A DNA stretch of 64,000 bases from Geotrypetes seraphini (GCF_902459505.1 NC_047101.1:16992705-17056704); one strand, 5' to 3'; shown: positions 44,913-56,439, numbered from the stretch's first letter. Program-made: numbers and translations. Notes: generated by a model from the sequence alone, not told the origin.

Positions 44913-45103
44913 ATGCTGTGGTCGCGTGCCGGCGGCGCGCGGAAACCGGCTTGGGTCCTGCGGCGGCTTGGCAGGGTTCTCGGGGGCGCGGGCGGAAGCA
45001 TGGCGAAGAGCAGCTACGAGTACGTGAGGCAGTTCGAGGCGGACGACACGTGCCTGCACAACTGCTGGATCGTGGTGCGCCTGGACGGTCGCAGCTTCCA
45101 CAG
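44913..45103 (+). CDS. THG1L: THG1L exon 1 (tRNA-His guanylyltransferase)
   Basis: THG1L adds a guanosine 5' to nucleotide +1 of tRNA-His, the identity element for histidyl-tRNA synthetase, by reverse (3'-to-5') polymerisation. The ATG at 44913 gives 29 residues before [16 protein letters not shown], the same spacing as in human, and the leader is Arg-rich without acidic residues, as in a mitochondrial targeting sequence. The open frame runs on upstream to 44778, but the family length favours 44913. RLDGRSFHR carries the first metal-binding Asp (D58, equal to D29 when counted from MAKS). The donor after 45103 is AG|GTGAGG, phase 2. The gene has six exons, 873 coding nt, 290 aa (human 298). 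Confidence 0.95.
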
Positions 45104-45439
45104 GTGAGGGGGGCCTGACAGTCTCGTGGCTCGCGGGACTACCACTCCCAGCGTGCTGTGCGGTAGCGTGCGACGCTTAAACGTTAGGGCACGTGCCGGT
45201 AAGGCTCCAGGCAGCAGGTGTGAGGCTCTGGTTCTTAATCAGGGAGATCAGACGTTGCAGCCTGGCCTATGATGTCTCCTAATTTCTAGTCAACATACAG
45301 AAAAAAAATAGTTTTGGAACTCATTGACAGGTCAGTTAAGATTATGTAAACCTAGAGATACTTTGAAGACACGGTTGATGGTCAATGTATTTATGTGAAC
45401 AAAAATACAGTATTTCTGTGATACTTAAAAAAAAAACTC

Positions 45440-46545
45440 ATTTAGATTTACTTTATAACATTTTATTGAAGAAATGCAAGAAATACATAATAATATAACA
45501 GTAAAATAGTCATTACATTAAATTGACCATATTAACTTCTAATAAATGTTTATCATTCCTTCAAAATAAATGTTTATATCTCTCAATATGTTCCCTCAAT
45601 TTCCGACCCCCCCTTTATATATTATTGTATATTTATTTGATTCCTTCAATAAAAATGTTATAAAGTAAACAGGACTTATTCATAGATCTTGTTTATTCTT
45701 TAACATTTTATTGAAGAAATGCAACAAATACACAATAATATAACACAGTAAAATAGTCATTACATTTAAATTGACCATATTAACTTCTAATAAATGTTTA
45801 TCATTCCTTAAAAATAAATTTTTTATATCTCTCAATATGTTCCCTCAATTTCCAACCTCCCCCCCCCCCCATATTTTAAACAGGACTTATTCATAGATTT
45901 TGTTTAGAATTATAGGAGTTTTGATTAAGCACAATTAATTTATAACGTTTTTGAGCACAATTAAACAATGTTTTACTATGAATTCAACTGCAAAGAACAT
46001 CCTCCTACATCACATTTTTCATTTGCATAAACATTTTATCATTCCTCCAACATATATTTTAATATATCTAAACTATTTTTCCCTATATCCCCCCTTATTA
46101 CTTTATATATTAAAATCATTCCAATTTCCCTCCCTACCCTAGAATGAAAGGTGACATAAAACATCAAATAAACAAAAATATTTAAAAAAAACCCCAACAC
46201 ATTTATATCTAATATAAAGTATTACGAATCATACTTCTTGCTTTCGAGGATAATTTTTGTATATAAGGATCCCAGATTTTTAAAAATAATCGTGTTCTTT
46301 TAGGAAATTTACGAACCTCAAAAACCTCAAATAAAATTAAACGATGGAATTGATTCCTCCAATGCCAATAATTTGGAGAATCTTTTTGTAACCAATATTG
46401 TAATATGCATTTATGACCAATCATACATGCTTTTTGAAAAAGAATACATCTTTCATGTCCAAAAACCCCACAAGATGCTGCCTACCAAACAACACACCTT
46501 TTGGAGATTCAACCAATTGACAATTCCATATTGACCCCAAAAATA
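45440..46545 (-). mobile_element. L1-clade LINE 3' end with duplicated tail, THG1L intron 1
   Basis: The minus strand encodes HWRNQFHRLILFEVFEVRK and TRLFLKIWDPYIQ, the C-terminal pattern of L1-clade ORF2. The 3' UTR segment TAACATTTTATTGAAGAAATGC (on plus, about 160 bp) occurs twice, at 45447 and 45700, as a tandem duplication. It is 5'-truncated. Confidence 0.7.
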
Positions 46546-46650
46546 ATAGGATGGCAGACCAGAAAGATTTAGATTTAGTTATAGGACAATGCATTTATGT
46601 GAACAAAATGAGTATGTTCATAGTGGAGGATGTAGGAGAGTCTACGAGTA

Positions 46651-47077
46651 TACACTTCTCCCTCCCGATTCACAGGTTTAGGACTCGCCAGTCTCTAAAC
46701 CCGGACCCACTCCCACCTGCCTCCTGGACCTCTCCACACCTTACCTGGTGGTCTAGCGGTGAAGCGGGGCAGGAGCGTTCTTCCTACGCTCCGGCCCCAT
46801 GCGAAGTCGTCCACAAGAATGACCGCTGTGAGTTCCCGTGGTCTCACGAGACTACAACAGGAACTCGCGGCAGCCATTTTTGTTGACGGCTCTGCACGGG
46901 GCAGGAGCATAGGAAAAGCGCTTCTGCCCCGCTTCACCGCTAGATCACCAGGTAAGGTGTGGAGAGGTCTGGGAGGCGGGGGTGGGTCAGATTCAGCCCT
47001 AAAAGTTATTTGTGTTTTTTCAATATTTGCAGGCCGGCTCTGCCCCTAACCCCCGCAAATATTGAGGGGGAAGTGTA
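46651..47077. mobile_element. Palindromic TIR element, mariner-like
   Basis: Ends TACACTTCTCCCTC and GAGGGGGAAGTGTA, with TA at the borders. Inner arms CTCTCCACACCTTACCTGGT and ACCAGGTAAGGTGTGGAGAG are exact inverses. The GC-rich loop (46790-46940) gives spurious frames on both strands. Confidence 0.75.
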
Positions 47078-47156
47078 TGTTGTATTGTTATTTATTTTGT
47101 ATGTTTTGTAAAAATTGCCTAGATTTTAGACAATATATACATTTTTTAAATAAATA

Positions 47157-47515
47157 AGGAGACTGAGAGGGGACATGATAGAAACATTCAAGATACTAAA
47201 GGGAATAGACTTAGTAGATAAAGGCAGGTTGTTCACCCTCTCCAAGGTAGGGAGAATGAGAGGGCACTCTCTAAAGTTAAAAGGGGACAGATTCCATACA
47301 AACGTAAGGAACTTTTTCACCCAGAGAGTGGTGAAAAACTGGAACGCTCTTCCGGAGGCTGTTATAGGGATTCAAGACAAAGTTAGACAAGTTCCTGTTG
47401 AACCGGAATATATGAAGGTAGGTCTGGTCTCAAGGCACTGATCTTTGACCTGGGGGCCACTGCAGGAACGGACTGCTGGGCACGATGGACCACTGGTCTG
47501 ACCCAGTATGCATTG
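47157..47515 (+). mobile_element. CR1-type LINE 3' end just upstream of THG1L exon 2
   Basis: It encodes IETFKILKGIDLVDKGRLFT and MRGHSLKLKGDRFHTN, and ends GGACCACTGGTCTGACCCAG. It lies in THG1L intron 1, about 55 bp before the exon 2 acceptor. Confidence 0.85.
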
Positions 47516-47571
47516 CTTCCTAGATTGTTTTGCTGATTTGTGTTTGAAAGACAAATTATTTTACCCTTTAG

Positions 47572-47748
47572 GTTTGTAGAACAACATAACTTTACAAAAC
47601 CCAATGATGATCGGGCTTTGCAGTTGATGAACAAATGTGCACAGACTGTGATGCTGGAACTGAAAGATATTACTATTGCTTATGGACAGAGCGATGAATA
47701 CAGCTTTGTTTTTAACAAAAAAACACATTGGTTTAAGAGGAGAGCCAG
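47572..47748 (+). CDS. THG1L: THG1L exon 2
   Basis: The acceptor is CCCTTTAG before 47572 and the donor AG|GTAAGA after 47748 (177 nt, phase 2 at both ends). It encodes [20 protein letters not shown] and then [27 protein letters not shown]. The second catalytic carboxylate, D105 in GQSDEYSF (D76 in the usual numbering), is present. The open frame that runs past the donor into the intron is not coding. A CR1 LINE 3' end lies only about 55 bp upstream of the acceptor. Confidence 0.95.
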
Positions 47749-48112
47749 GTAAGAGAGGAAGTGTGTTAAGTAAAAATAACTTTCCATCTGTTTACAATCT
47801 CATAAGCATTGTCGGTTTATTTTGAGGTTATGTCATGGGGTTTCCTCGGTTGCATGCCATCTTTACACACTTACAACATGTTTAAACTGGCTCTTTAAAA
47901 TCAGCTTAGTAGCCTGCAGAACATTGGGTATTTTTGTTGTGGGGTGTTAGTGCTGTTTTTAGTGCTGTTTGTGTGTTGCAGTGAGGTGGATGATTCATGC
48001 ATTAGTTGCCATCTCGGTTGTGACTTGGATTAGTCTCTGGATGATGGGCAAAGATAGATAAGGCCATTTATTCACTACACATTCATACACAGTTCTTTAT
48101 ATATCTATATAC

Positions 48113-48500
48113 AGTCAAATCTCGGTTTGCGAATGTTTTGCAAGACGAGCAAAACATTCTCGCAAAACTTGTCTCACAAACCAAGTGTTGACTCGATTTG
48201 CCAGAACCCACCCGAGAACCAGCATCGCTCCCCCCCACGCTCGAATAGGCACCCCCCTCCCCGCGTGAACCGGCACTCCCCACCTGACCAACTTGAATTC
48301 ACCCCCCCCCACCCCACCCCGTATGGCACCGGCACGAGAACCGGCATCGCTCCCCCCCACTCGCAAAGGCCCCCCCCCCCACTTGAATCGGCAAACCCCC
48401 CCCCCCCCCAATGCCGGTTCTCGTGCCGGTGCCAGACAGGGGGTGAGTTCAAGTTGGTTGGGCGGGGGGTGCCGGTTCGAGCAGGGGGGGGAGCAGCCAG
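48113..48500. mobile_element. Palindromic mariner-like element, right end eroded, THG1L intron 2
   Basis: The left end CAGTCAAATCTCGGTTTGCG and the TTTTGCAAGACGAGCAAAAC stretch match the right end of 19467-20309. Inner arms such as GCACGAGAACCGGC and GCCGGTTCTCGTGC are inverse. C- and G-runs give false frames. Confidence 0.75.
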
Positions 48501-48858
48501 TTTGAAGGAAAACAAGAGCAATGCAATAAGATATAGATATTGATCTCTTTGATTTATAGCTGACACAGAGCCTCATTATGTGTCTGGAAAAGAGACTCTG
48601 ATGAAATCACCATCATATTTAAAATAAAGTTGTGTGTTCTGGTTATTGTTTGTAATGTTTCATATATACCCACAGGAATAATTGCCCTGTGCCAAACAGA
48701 AGTTCAGAAGAGATTTGTAAAGAATGTGAAGGGTAAAATCTGAACAGTATTCTGGGTGCATGCCACTAGATGACTATTACTGCCTAGCAGTGTAACAGAA
48801 GGCTCTTGCTGTTGTTGTGACATGTCAGTAATGTGATCTCTCTTTCTCTCCTGGGAAG

Positions 48859-49028
48859 TAAGTTCATGAGTCATGTGGTATCCCAGTTTGCTGCCAGCTA
48901 TGTCTTCTACTGGAAGGATTACTTCAGTGACCAACCGCTTCTCTACCCACCAGGATTTGATGGAAGGGTGATATTATATCCAAGCAACCAGAATTTAATG
49001 GACTACCTCAAATGGAGGCAGGCAGACT
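48859..49028 (+). CDS. THG1L: THG1L exon 3
   Basis: The exon opens after GGGAAG with T, completing the split Ser codon AG|T, and reads [20 protein letters not shown] and then [20 protein letters not shown], as in other Thg1 enzymes ([13 protein letters not shown] is a family signature). It ends at WRQADC with the split codon T|GC; the donor is T|GTAAGG. The acceptor has A rather than C/T at -3, which is less common but tolerated, and the frame and homology leave no better choice. The open frame beyond 49028 is intronic. Confidence 0.94.
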
Positions 49029-49760
49029 GTAAGGATCTCATGAGAACCTGTTCATATTATTTCAGTCTTGGTGCTTTAACCTGCCTTTCTACTGCCCATC
49101 TGTTCATGGTTACTCTTTCATTTTTTTCCATTGTGTCCATCTAATATTGTTTAGCTTCTTTTTAAAGTATTAGAGAAAATCTGAGCACTGAAGGCTGGTT
49201 AGTTTCATTTTTCAGGGCTACTAACTCTTAGAAGCAAAGGTGGTGCTTGTCTAAGTCTGTTGTCTTTGATTTCCCTTAATTGCCTTTTCTGTTAAATAGG
49301 CATCTGTACATTAGGTGATCAATCCATGCTCGTGAACCATTTGCAGAAGAGTGTCGATCACATCTTTCAGCTCCTCCTCCATCACCAGTGGAGTATAACT
49401 GCCTCTTTAGTATTTCCTTCTGCAAGCGAACCAAGAAGAGGTTTTCTGATCTGCTCAATTTGGTTTTTATTATTTTGGGGGCTTTTTACTCTGTTTCGGG
49501 AGGCTTTGGTGCCAAAGGATGCAGACTCCGCGAAGGCAGACTAGCTCGCAGGCAACCCGAAGGTGTACCTGATGAGCCAGTTTGCTTTGTTACTTCAAGG
49601 TTGGGGTTTGTTCCCCTGGAAGCCTGCTTTCCATCTGATTTATTAGAGGCTTGAGTTCAAGCTGTGAGGCCCCTCTGTGATTCCCTTTGGGGATTTGTGG
49701 GGGTTGAGTCTTCAGTCGGTTCCATTCCAACTGGCAGCCTGAAGATCTCCAGGTCTGGAC

Positions 49761-51293
49761 TAGAGAGTTGCGCGGGGACAGAAATCCCACCCGTCCCCGC
49801 CAAAGTCCCACCCGTCCCCGTGAGGAATCCCACCCGTCACCGTGAGGAATCCCTCCGTCCCCACCCGTCCCCGCGAGGAATCCCCTCCGTCCCCACCAGG
49901 AATCCCCTCCGTCCCCGCCCGTCCCTATAAACTTCAGAAATAGTTATTTCATTTAATTATGCTACTGAATTAAAGGCTCTGGTAGAAACCCATTTACAAA
50001 TAAGCAAAAAGACTTTATTAATTTGAAAATATTAATTGGGAAGAATACATACTTTGTAAACGGGTTTCTACCAGAGCCTCTAATGTTTATAAATTTTTAT
50101 CAACACAACTAATATACTACTTTATCCTGAAGCAAAAAAAAAAGAAATAGAATTATTTTCCTACCTTTGTTGCCTGGTTTCTGCTTTCCTCATGTTCTCA
50201 TTCAATTCCTTCCATCCACTGTCTCTCTTCCTTCTGCATCTTCCATTTGCTCTGTTACTGTGCCTCTCCCTTTCTTCCCCCTTCCAAATTGGTCTGGCAC
50301 CCATCTTCTTCTCTCCGCTCCCCCCATAGTCTGGCATCTGTCTTCTTCCCTGCCAGCGTCTTCTCCCTACTCTCTCTTCCTCATTTCCTTTCAATGTCCT
50401 TCTCCCCCCATCTTCCCCATGTCCTTTCAGCGTCCTTCTCCCTCTCTGTCTTCCCCATGGCCTTTCAGCGTCCTTCTCCACCCCTTTGTCTTCCCCATGT
50501 GCTTTCAGCATCCTTCTCCCTCCTCTGTCTTCCACAAGTGCTTTCAGAGTCCTTCCCCCCCCCCCCCGCCCTTCCCATGGCCTTTCAGCATCCTTCTCCA
50601 CCCCTTTGTATTCCCCCATGTGCTTTCAGCGTCCTTCTCCCTCCTCTGTCTTCAAGTGCTTTCAGAGTCCTTCCCCCCCTCCTGTCTTCACCATGGCCTT
50701 TCAGCGTCCTTCTCCCTCTCTCCTTCTCTACCGCCCCGGTTGCAGCACAGCCGGCCAGGTCCCCTTACTTTTGTGGCACTTCCCCGACCGACCGACAACA
50801 GCCCCGGTCCGACAAACCTCCCTGCCCTTAACCGCGAATCTAAATTACCTTCTTACAGCTGCTGTAAGAAGGTAATTTAGATTCGCGGTTAAGGGCAGGG
50901 AGGATTGTCGGACCCGGGCTGTTATCGGTCGGTCGGGGAAGTGCCACAAAAGTAAGGGGACCTGGCCGGCTGTGCTGCAACCGGGGCGGGGCGGACCGCC
51001 CCCCTCCCTTGGTAGCCACTTGAACCGCGAGGCTACTCTCCTTCTCCTTACCTGCCCTGCCTGCAGCACAGAGCCGAATGGAAGTCTTCCCGACGTCAAC
51101 GCTGACGTCGGGAAGACTTCCGGTCGGCTCTGTGCTGCAAGCAGAGAAGGTAGGGAGAAGAAGAGCCGCGCGACTGAGTACATCCAGGCCCGCAGGAGCC
51201 CCGCGACCCTAGGGGGCGTCCCCACGGGATCCCCGCGACCCTAGGGGCGTCCCCGCGGGATTCCCGTCGTCCCCGTTCCCGTGCAGCTCTCTA
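49761..51293. mobile_element. Non-autonomous hAT element built of hairpins (1533 bp)
   Basis: Ends TAGAGAGTTGCGCGGGGAC and GTGCAGCTCTCTA with a perfect 8-bp target repeat GTCTGGAC (49753-49760, 51294-51301). Inside are a GTCCCCGCC-rich end repeat, an inverted pair (CTCTGGTAGAAACCC / GGGTTTCTACCAGAG), a CCATGGCCTTTCAGCGTCC-type minisatellite (about 50390-50720), a palindrome of about 115-bp arms centred near 50863 and a second one near 51100. No transposase is present; the 237-codon frame 50167-50880 is minisatellite-derived. Confidence 0.9.
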
Positions 51294-51495
51294 GTCTGGA
51301 CTGTTCCACAAGGATCTGAGGTGGAAAGTTCCCTCCACTTCAGCCATGTTGAAGCAAAACTGACACAGGCAGGCAGCAGCACTGAGTACAGCCAAGGCTT
51401 AACCCCCGTAAATTCCCTATGGAGAAAATTGGAGGAGGAGTTGATTTCAAGGGTTTCTGGGGCCAGAGATTGGGGTCCCCCATCTCCAAAACCCC

Positions 51496-51957
51496 TTTCC
51501 CTGATAGAGACGTACAAGATAATGAAAGGCATAGAGAGGGTGGAGAGGGACAGGTTCTTTAGCGTACTGGGAACTACAAGAACAAGAGGACATACAGAGA
51601 AATTGAAAGGGGATAGGTTTAAAACCAGTGCTAGGAAATTCTTCTTCACACAGAGGGTGGTGGATACCTGGAATGCGCTTTCGGAGGGTGTAATAGGTCA
51701 GACTACATTATGGGGTTTCAAAGAGGGACTGGATAAATTCCTGAAGGATAAGGGGATTGAAGGTTACAGATAAAGGAGAAAGAAAGGGTATAGATAAAAA
51801 GAAAAGGGGTTTGAAGGATATAAAGGATTAGGGAAGAACAGGTTCTAGACAAAAGATCACTTTACAGGTCATGGACCTGATGGGCCACCGCAGGAGCAGA
51901 CCGCTGGGCACGATGGACCTCTGGTCTGACCTAGCGGAGGCAAATTCTTATGTTCAG
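51496..51957 (+). mobile_element. CR1-type LINE 3' end
   Basis: It encodes SLIETYKIMKGIERVERDRF and TRGHTEKLKGDRFKTSARKF with FFTQRVVDTWNALSEGV, and ends GGCAAATTCTTATGTTC. It is inserted in the DIRS-like fossil. Confidence 0.87.
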
Positions 51958-53839
51958 GGGAGTTCCCTTGGGATGTTTTTGGTGTGATTTTTCTGGCAGC
52001 AGCCATCTTGGATTTTAATCAATTGGGGTTTTTTAAAGCCTCCATCTGCCTCAAAAACCCTTGATTTGGCTCAAAATTGACTGGGATGGACTCCTCAGAC
52101 TGTTATACTGCTAAATCATGCCAGTTTTGCACTGGATGGTCAGCGGAAAAGCCGCCTCTGAGTCCTCTAGGGCTGGGGAACTGCAGGAGGGCCAAGTGGT
52201 AGGGAGAGAATCCCTCCCATTGTCCTCAAATTGCAAAGGTGTGAAAGCAAGTGTGCAGACACTGCGGAGCCCAAGAGAAACCAGACTGAGGTCCTGCAGG
52301 GGTCCTTGGGGCCTTCTGTCCAAGGATTTACTCCAGAATTTGTGAATTTTCTGTGGAAAGCCTGGTGGTGGTCCAGTATCAGACTGGGTTGAGATACCAC
52401 TTATCTGCCACGCAGGAAGCTATCTCCCAGCCTGTGTGACCAAGCAGAACAGGACTGGGAAGATTGCAGATCAAGCTCGATGCCTTTTCTTGTCCCAGGG
52501 CTTGGCTTCCTTCCTGGAGGATTCCGGTTTTCTGTCAGGGATTGGGAGTCAAGAGGCGATGGTTGTTCTCAACCAGGGAGATGATCCTTTGGTGCGGTGA
52601 CTGTCGGCTACCATCTTATGTCATTACGGATGTGCTCAGGGAGTTGAAGTTGGGAGCCTCAGCAGCCATCCACCTCACAGTTCACAGTCATGAATGGCAT
52701 AAATGCTCAGACCACCTTTTTTCCCTCATATCCTGACATCACCTTGCTGGTCACAGAACAGTGAGAGACTCCGGAAGGCTCCCTACAGTTGGCCTATAGC
52801 TCCGGAATTTCAGCAGCTGTTTAGTCAGCCGAAGGTGGATTCCACTATTGCTCAAGTAACTAAACGTACCTCCTTCCATAGTGAGGGTGATGTTAAAGGA
52901 TGCACAAGATTGCAAGATGGAAGTGGTTCTTGAGAGGCAATTTGAAGTAGAAGCTTTGGGGGTCAAAGTAATAGCAGCAACCTCGTTTGTGATACGTGCT
53001 TGTTACGGCGAAGTTTGGCCAAGGAGGAGTATGTATGCCTCCAGCTGGTGCTAGAAGGGGTGGATTATTTGGCAGACACTCTATATGACATCATTAAAGT
53101 CATGAGCAAGATGTTGGCATATGCAGTGTCTGCCCGTCACATGCTCTGGATCAGACAATGGGCAAGTGACTCGGCCTTCAAAGCCTTTAAGCAGACTGCT
53201 CTCCAAAGGGCAGATGCTATTTGGTAAGGGCCTCGACGCCCTTATGGCCAACGTAGCAGATTGCCACCCTAAATCTCTGCCTGATAGCAGACATTGCTGA
53301 CCTGCTGGGCAGAGGCAATTTTCATTCCTCATGATGTTCCTTGTATCCAAGTTCCTCCGCTCAAAGATCTTATCAGGGGTCCAGACAGCAGTTTGGCAAC
53401 TCTAGACACCAGCAACCCTCAGGGTCTCTTATTAGCACAATCTCCAAGAAATCGCAATGATGCCAGGTCGGCTGCCGTGTTCCCACACATTGGCAGGAGA
53501 CTGTTGGCATTCTGGAGGGAGTGGGAGCAAATTTCCTTGGACTACATGGTTCTAGATCTTATTCGAGAGGGTCGCAAGATCGAGTTTTATCACCCTCCTT
53601 CAGGTCAGTTTATTGACTCTTCAGCCAGACAGCCAGAAAAAGAGGCCAGGGTTTGAGCAATGGTCAAAGGCTATTGAACATCCAAACTATGGAACCAGTT
53701 CCTGAAGATAAATTAGGCTCTGGTAAATACTCCATATTTCTCTTGTGGATTCATACAATAAATTTGTTATCTGGTTACTCTCCTTGCTTCGGTTGGAGGA
53801 TGTTGTTTTTCGTGTAGTTTCCTTTTCTGGATTTTGGAT

Positions 53840-54430
53840 TGGATTAGGGCACTCTAAGCCCATTTGCTAGTGCAGCTTAGTAAATGGACCCTTAAGCTAC
53901 AAAAGAATATAGGTAAATCCTCTTGTCAGCAAAGGAAGTGAAATCTGTAGGAGATGATGTGAAATGAAATAAACACCTGGAACTTCAAAATTTTATAAAG
54001 ATTTCAATTGTAAAAGGTCTTACTTTTTTATTGAACTTATTTATGTTAAAGAAAATAAGGTTATTGTATATATATGGCAGGTGCTATTACCTGGAGTAAT
54101 GAAAAAAATGTATATACAATGCTTTTTATTGAAGACAAAGCAAGAATTCTGTGAGTTGGCCTTAATTAATGTTTAGTGTCATTTGAAGACATTGCTATTA
54201 CCTTGGCTATGTGGCAAATGTATTTGCTGTGAATAATTTTATATGATTTCATGTCTATTATTATGAGTTTCAATTTTTTACTGTTTTACATGTTTTAACA
54301 TTTTTTTCTATGTTTTTTTGGTTAATTTTAAATTGTTACAGGTTTATTCCATGGTACAATGAAGTGAGCAATTTGGATATTTTTGATTTATAAAATAAAA
54401 CTGAAATCATACACAGCACTGTGGAACTCT
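53840..54430. other. AT-rich intron DNA, no feature seen
   Basis: Part of THG1L intron 3. The sequence is AT-rich with T-runs. No repeat family is recognised. Confidence 0.3.
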
Positions 54431-54432
54431 TA

Positions 54433-55446
54433 GGGCCTGATTCTGTATAGGACACCTGGTCTAAGCAGCTTTTGAGAATTGCGATTCTCTACCTGGCATC
54501 CATGTTACAGGCGCTGGTTAAAGAATTGCATTGCCATTGAGCAAATCACGGCAAGAGAATCTCCCTTCTGCGATCAGTTTAGCAGCCACAGCAGGGAACC
54601 CATTCCCCCCCCTCATGAAGTCAGCTGGCAGAAGGGATGCCCACTCCCTCCTGCTGGAACACCCAAGGGGCCCCCCGCCCTCAGGCATCCCCTTGCCGAC
54701 TCCCTCCTTCCACTGGCCCCCAACACTCCTCGACTCCACCTGGACAATTCCTTGATACCCCCAAGATCCCCCTTCCATCCTCCCCCTCCCTTTATCTGGC
54801 CGGCAAGAGGGATGCCCATTCCCTCCTTCTTGCAGGCCCACCACTGCAAAATGGTGGTCGTTTGTTTTTTTTAATTTGATATACTGCCATATTTAACAAA
54901 AATGTTAAGTCAAAGCAGTTTACATAAGTAGACCATGGGAGGGGTTTTAGATATCTGGCCAATCTGAGTCTTAGGCTACTTTCAGTGCGTCCCAGGATGC
55001 TCTGGGAAGGAGGCCTAAGACTCTGGTTGGCCCAGGTGGCCTTAGGCATCTGAGCCAATCAGGGCCTTAGGCCCCTTCCCAGTGCATCCCAGAATGCACC
55101 AGAAAGGGGAAGGCCTGCCTGCAAGAGGGAGTGGGTAGATAAAGGTACCAGGGGGGGGTTGTTGGGGGTGTCGGGGAGTTAGCTTACATTTCAGGCATCT
55201 ATTGTGGCTTTAGGGAGACGCTTAAGCTCGCCTAAAGCCACTTCCGGTTGAAACCATGCCTAGCCTTGGGCGAGCTTAAGCAACCCTATGCATCTCTGTA
55301 GGCTCACGAAAACGCCTACAGTGTAGGTGGCCTGCCTCAGGGTGTTTGTTTTTTTTTTTTTAAAGTGCATTCCGATTGGCTGGTTAGATAGCGATAGTAT
55401 GCCTATCGCCGCCTACAATTGGGACGCCGTTTATAGAATTTGGACC
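54433..55446. mobile_element. Harbinger-like TIR element, non-autonomous, with nested L2 end
   Basis: GGGCCTGATTCTGTATA at the left is inverse to TATAGAATTTGGACC at the right, with TTA trinucleotides outside both ends (54430-54432, 55447-55449), the target size of PIF/Harbinger. An L2-like tail (about 54855-54945) lies inside. No transposase is encoded. Confidence 0.6.
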
Positions 55447-55579
55447 TTAGAGCCTATGGTGACTTGAAACATAGTTTTGTTCTTTTCCATAGTCATATGA
55501 GAGTAGACTGTGATCTATTCATCTGAGCTTTCACACTGTCATAAGCCAGCCTTCTAGAAGGGGTATGTGGTCTTCATCA

Positions 55580-55955
55580 TAAGGTGTATGGGGATAGACT
55601 TAAAGATCTCAATCTGTATACTTTGGAGGACAGGTGGGAGATACGATAAGAGACGTTTAAATACCTACGTAATGTAAATGTGCATGAGTTGAGTCTCTTT
55701 AATTTGAAAGGAAACTGCAATGAGAAGGCATAGGATGAAGTTAAGAGGTGATAGGCTCTGGAGTAATCTAAGGAAATACTTTTTTACAGAAAGAGTGGTA
55801 GGTGCATGGAACAGTCTCCCGGAAGAAGTGGTGGAGACAGACTGTATCTGAATTCAAAAGGGCCTGGGATAGGCACGTGGGATCTCTCGGAAAAAGAGAT
55901 GGGCAGACTAGATGGGCCATTTGGCCTTTATCTGCCATCATGTTACTATGTTTGT
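55580..55955 (+). mobile_element. CR1-type LINE 3' end, THG1L intron 3
   Basis: GAGAAGGCATAGGATGAAGT, then sequence for FFTERVVGAWNSLPEEVVE-like C-terminus, then ATGGGCCATTTGGCCTTTAT and CATGTTACTATGTTTG. It ends about 55 bp before exon 4. Confidence 0.82.
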
Positions 55956-56009
55956 TGTAGTGTTTCAGGGACAGATCATAGGCTAAACTGCTCCTTTCTC
56001 CCTTTCCAG

Positions 56010-56098
56010 GCCACATCAATAACTTGTACAACACTGTTTTCTGGGCATTGGTTCATCAAGGAGGACTAACGAAAGCACAGGCACAGGAACGTCTACGG
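56010..56098 (+). CDS. THG1L: THG1L exon 4 (HINNLYN motif)
   Basis: After a 7-kb intron filled with repeats, the acceptor CCTTTCCAG precedes 56010. The exon completes Cys180 and gives [20 protein letters not shown] and then [16 protein letters not shown] is the hallmark Thg1 motif that helps bind the triphosphate and tRNA end in the family. The donor is CGG|GTAAGG after 56098 (phase 0). Confidence 0.95.
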
Positions 56099-56439
56099 GT
56101 AAGGCAGATTTGCATTTTAGATTAGCAGAGAGAATGCTATGTATTTGGAGACTTGTGTTTCTGAGTTTGTAGAGCTCTGCATAAAAAAATCCAGTCCTGG
56201 ATTGTCTGTTTACTGTAGAGCACCTGTATAGAGCTCCGGACTAATATTTTCTTGCTCCTTGACATCAAGGAGAACAACTGATTTTTTTATTCACATAAGA
56301 GTTATTTCTACTTAACCTCTAGCTATAAAATCATATTTTTATTTACAAAATACTATTGCATTCAGTTGCTTAAAAACAGAAGCTTGTGGTACAGCACGGT
56401 ATGGAAAGATGCTTTCACAGTTCTTTTCCTCTTTTCTAG

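Larger units (their letters stand above)
44370..45200. promoter_or_regulatory. Bidirectional CpG-island promoter of LSM11 and THG1L
   Basis: The two start codons (44775 on minus, 44913 on plus) are 137 bp apart in GC- and CpG-rich DNA extending over both first exons. Visible site matches are GCGCGCCAA (minus TTGGCGCGC, E2F-like) near 44786, two ETS-type CTTCCGG sites near 44795 and 44904, and a GC-box-like GGGGGGGCGG near 44815. No TATA box is seen. The transcription start sites are not determined, and part of the interval must be 5' UTR. Confidence 0.85.
49430..53840 (+). mobile_element. DIRS-like (tyrosine-recombinase) retroelement fossil, interrupted
   Basis: Unique-order pieces before, between and after a hAT element (49761-51293) and a CR1 LINE (51496-51957) look like one old element. 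The downstream part has reading frames with similarity to DIRS gag-like and RT regions (MLWIRQWASDSAFKAFKQTA; LLAFWREWEQISLDYMVLDL). It is clearly broken by many changes and by two large insertions, and it is old. The 5' and 3' limits are approximate. It lies in THG1L intron 3. Confidence 0.45.

Noticed and set aside
44417-45001. 194-codon minus frame crossing the LSM11/THG1L promoter
   Set aside because: It is an out-of-frame shadow of LSM11 exon 1 in GC-rich DNA; the conserved LSM11 protein uses the 44775 frame.
45447-45860. Pair of terminal direct repeats of an LTR element
   Set aside because: The 160-bp copies are near-adjacent duplications of an L1-clade 3' UTR, without terminal TG...CA or a target duplication.
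50167-50880. Longest open frame of the window (237 codons, +)
   Set aside because: It is Pro/Ser/Phe-rich, derives from a CCTTCTCC-type minisatellite and runs into a palindrome inside a hAT element; all three frames are open there for the same reason.
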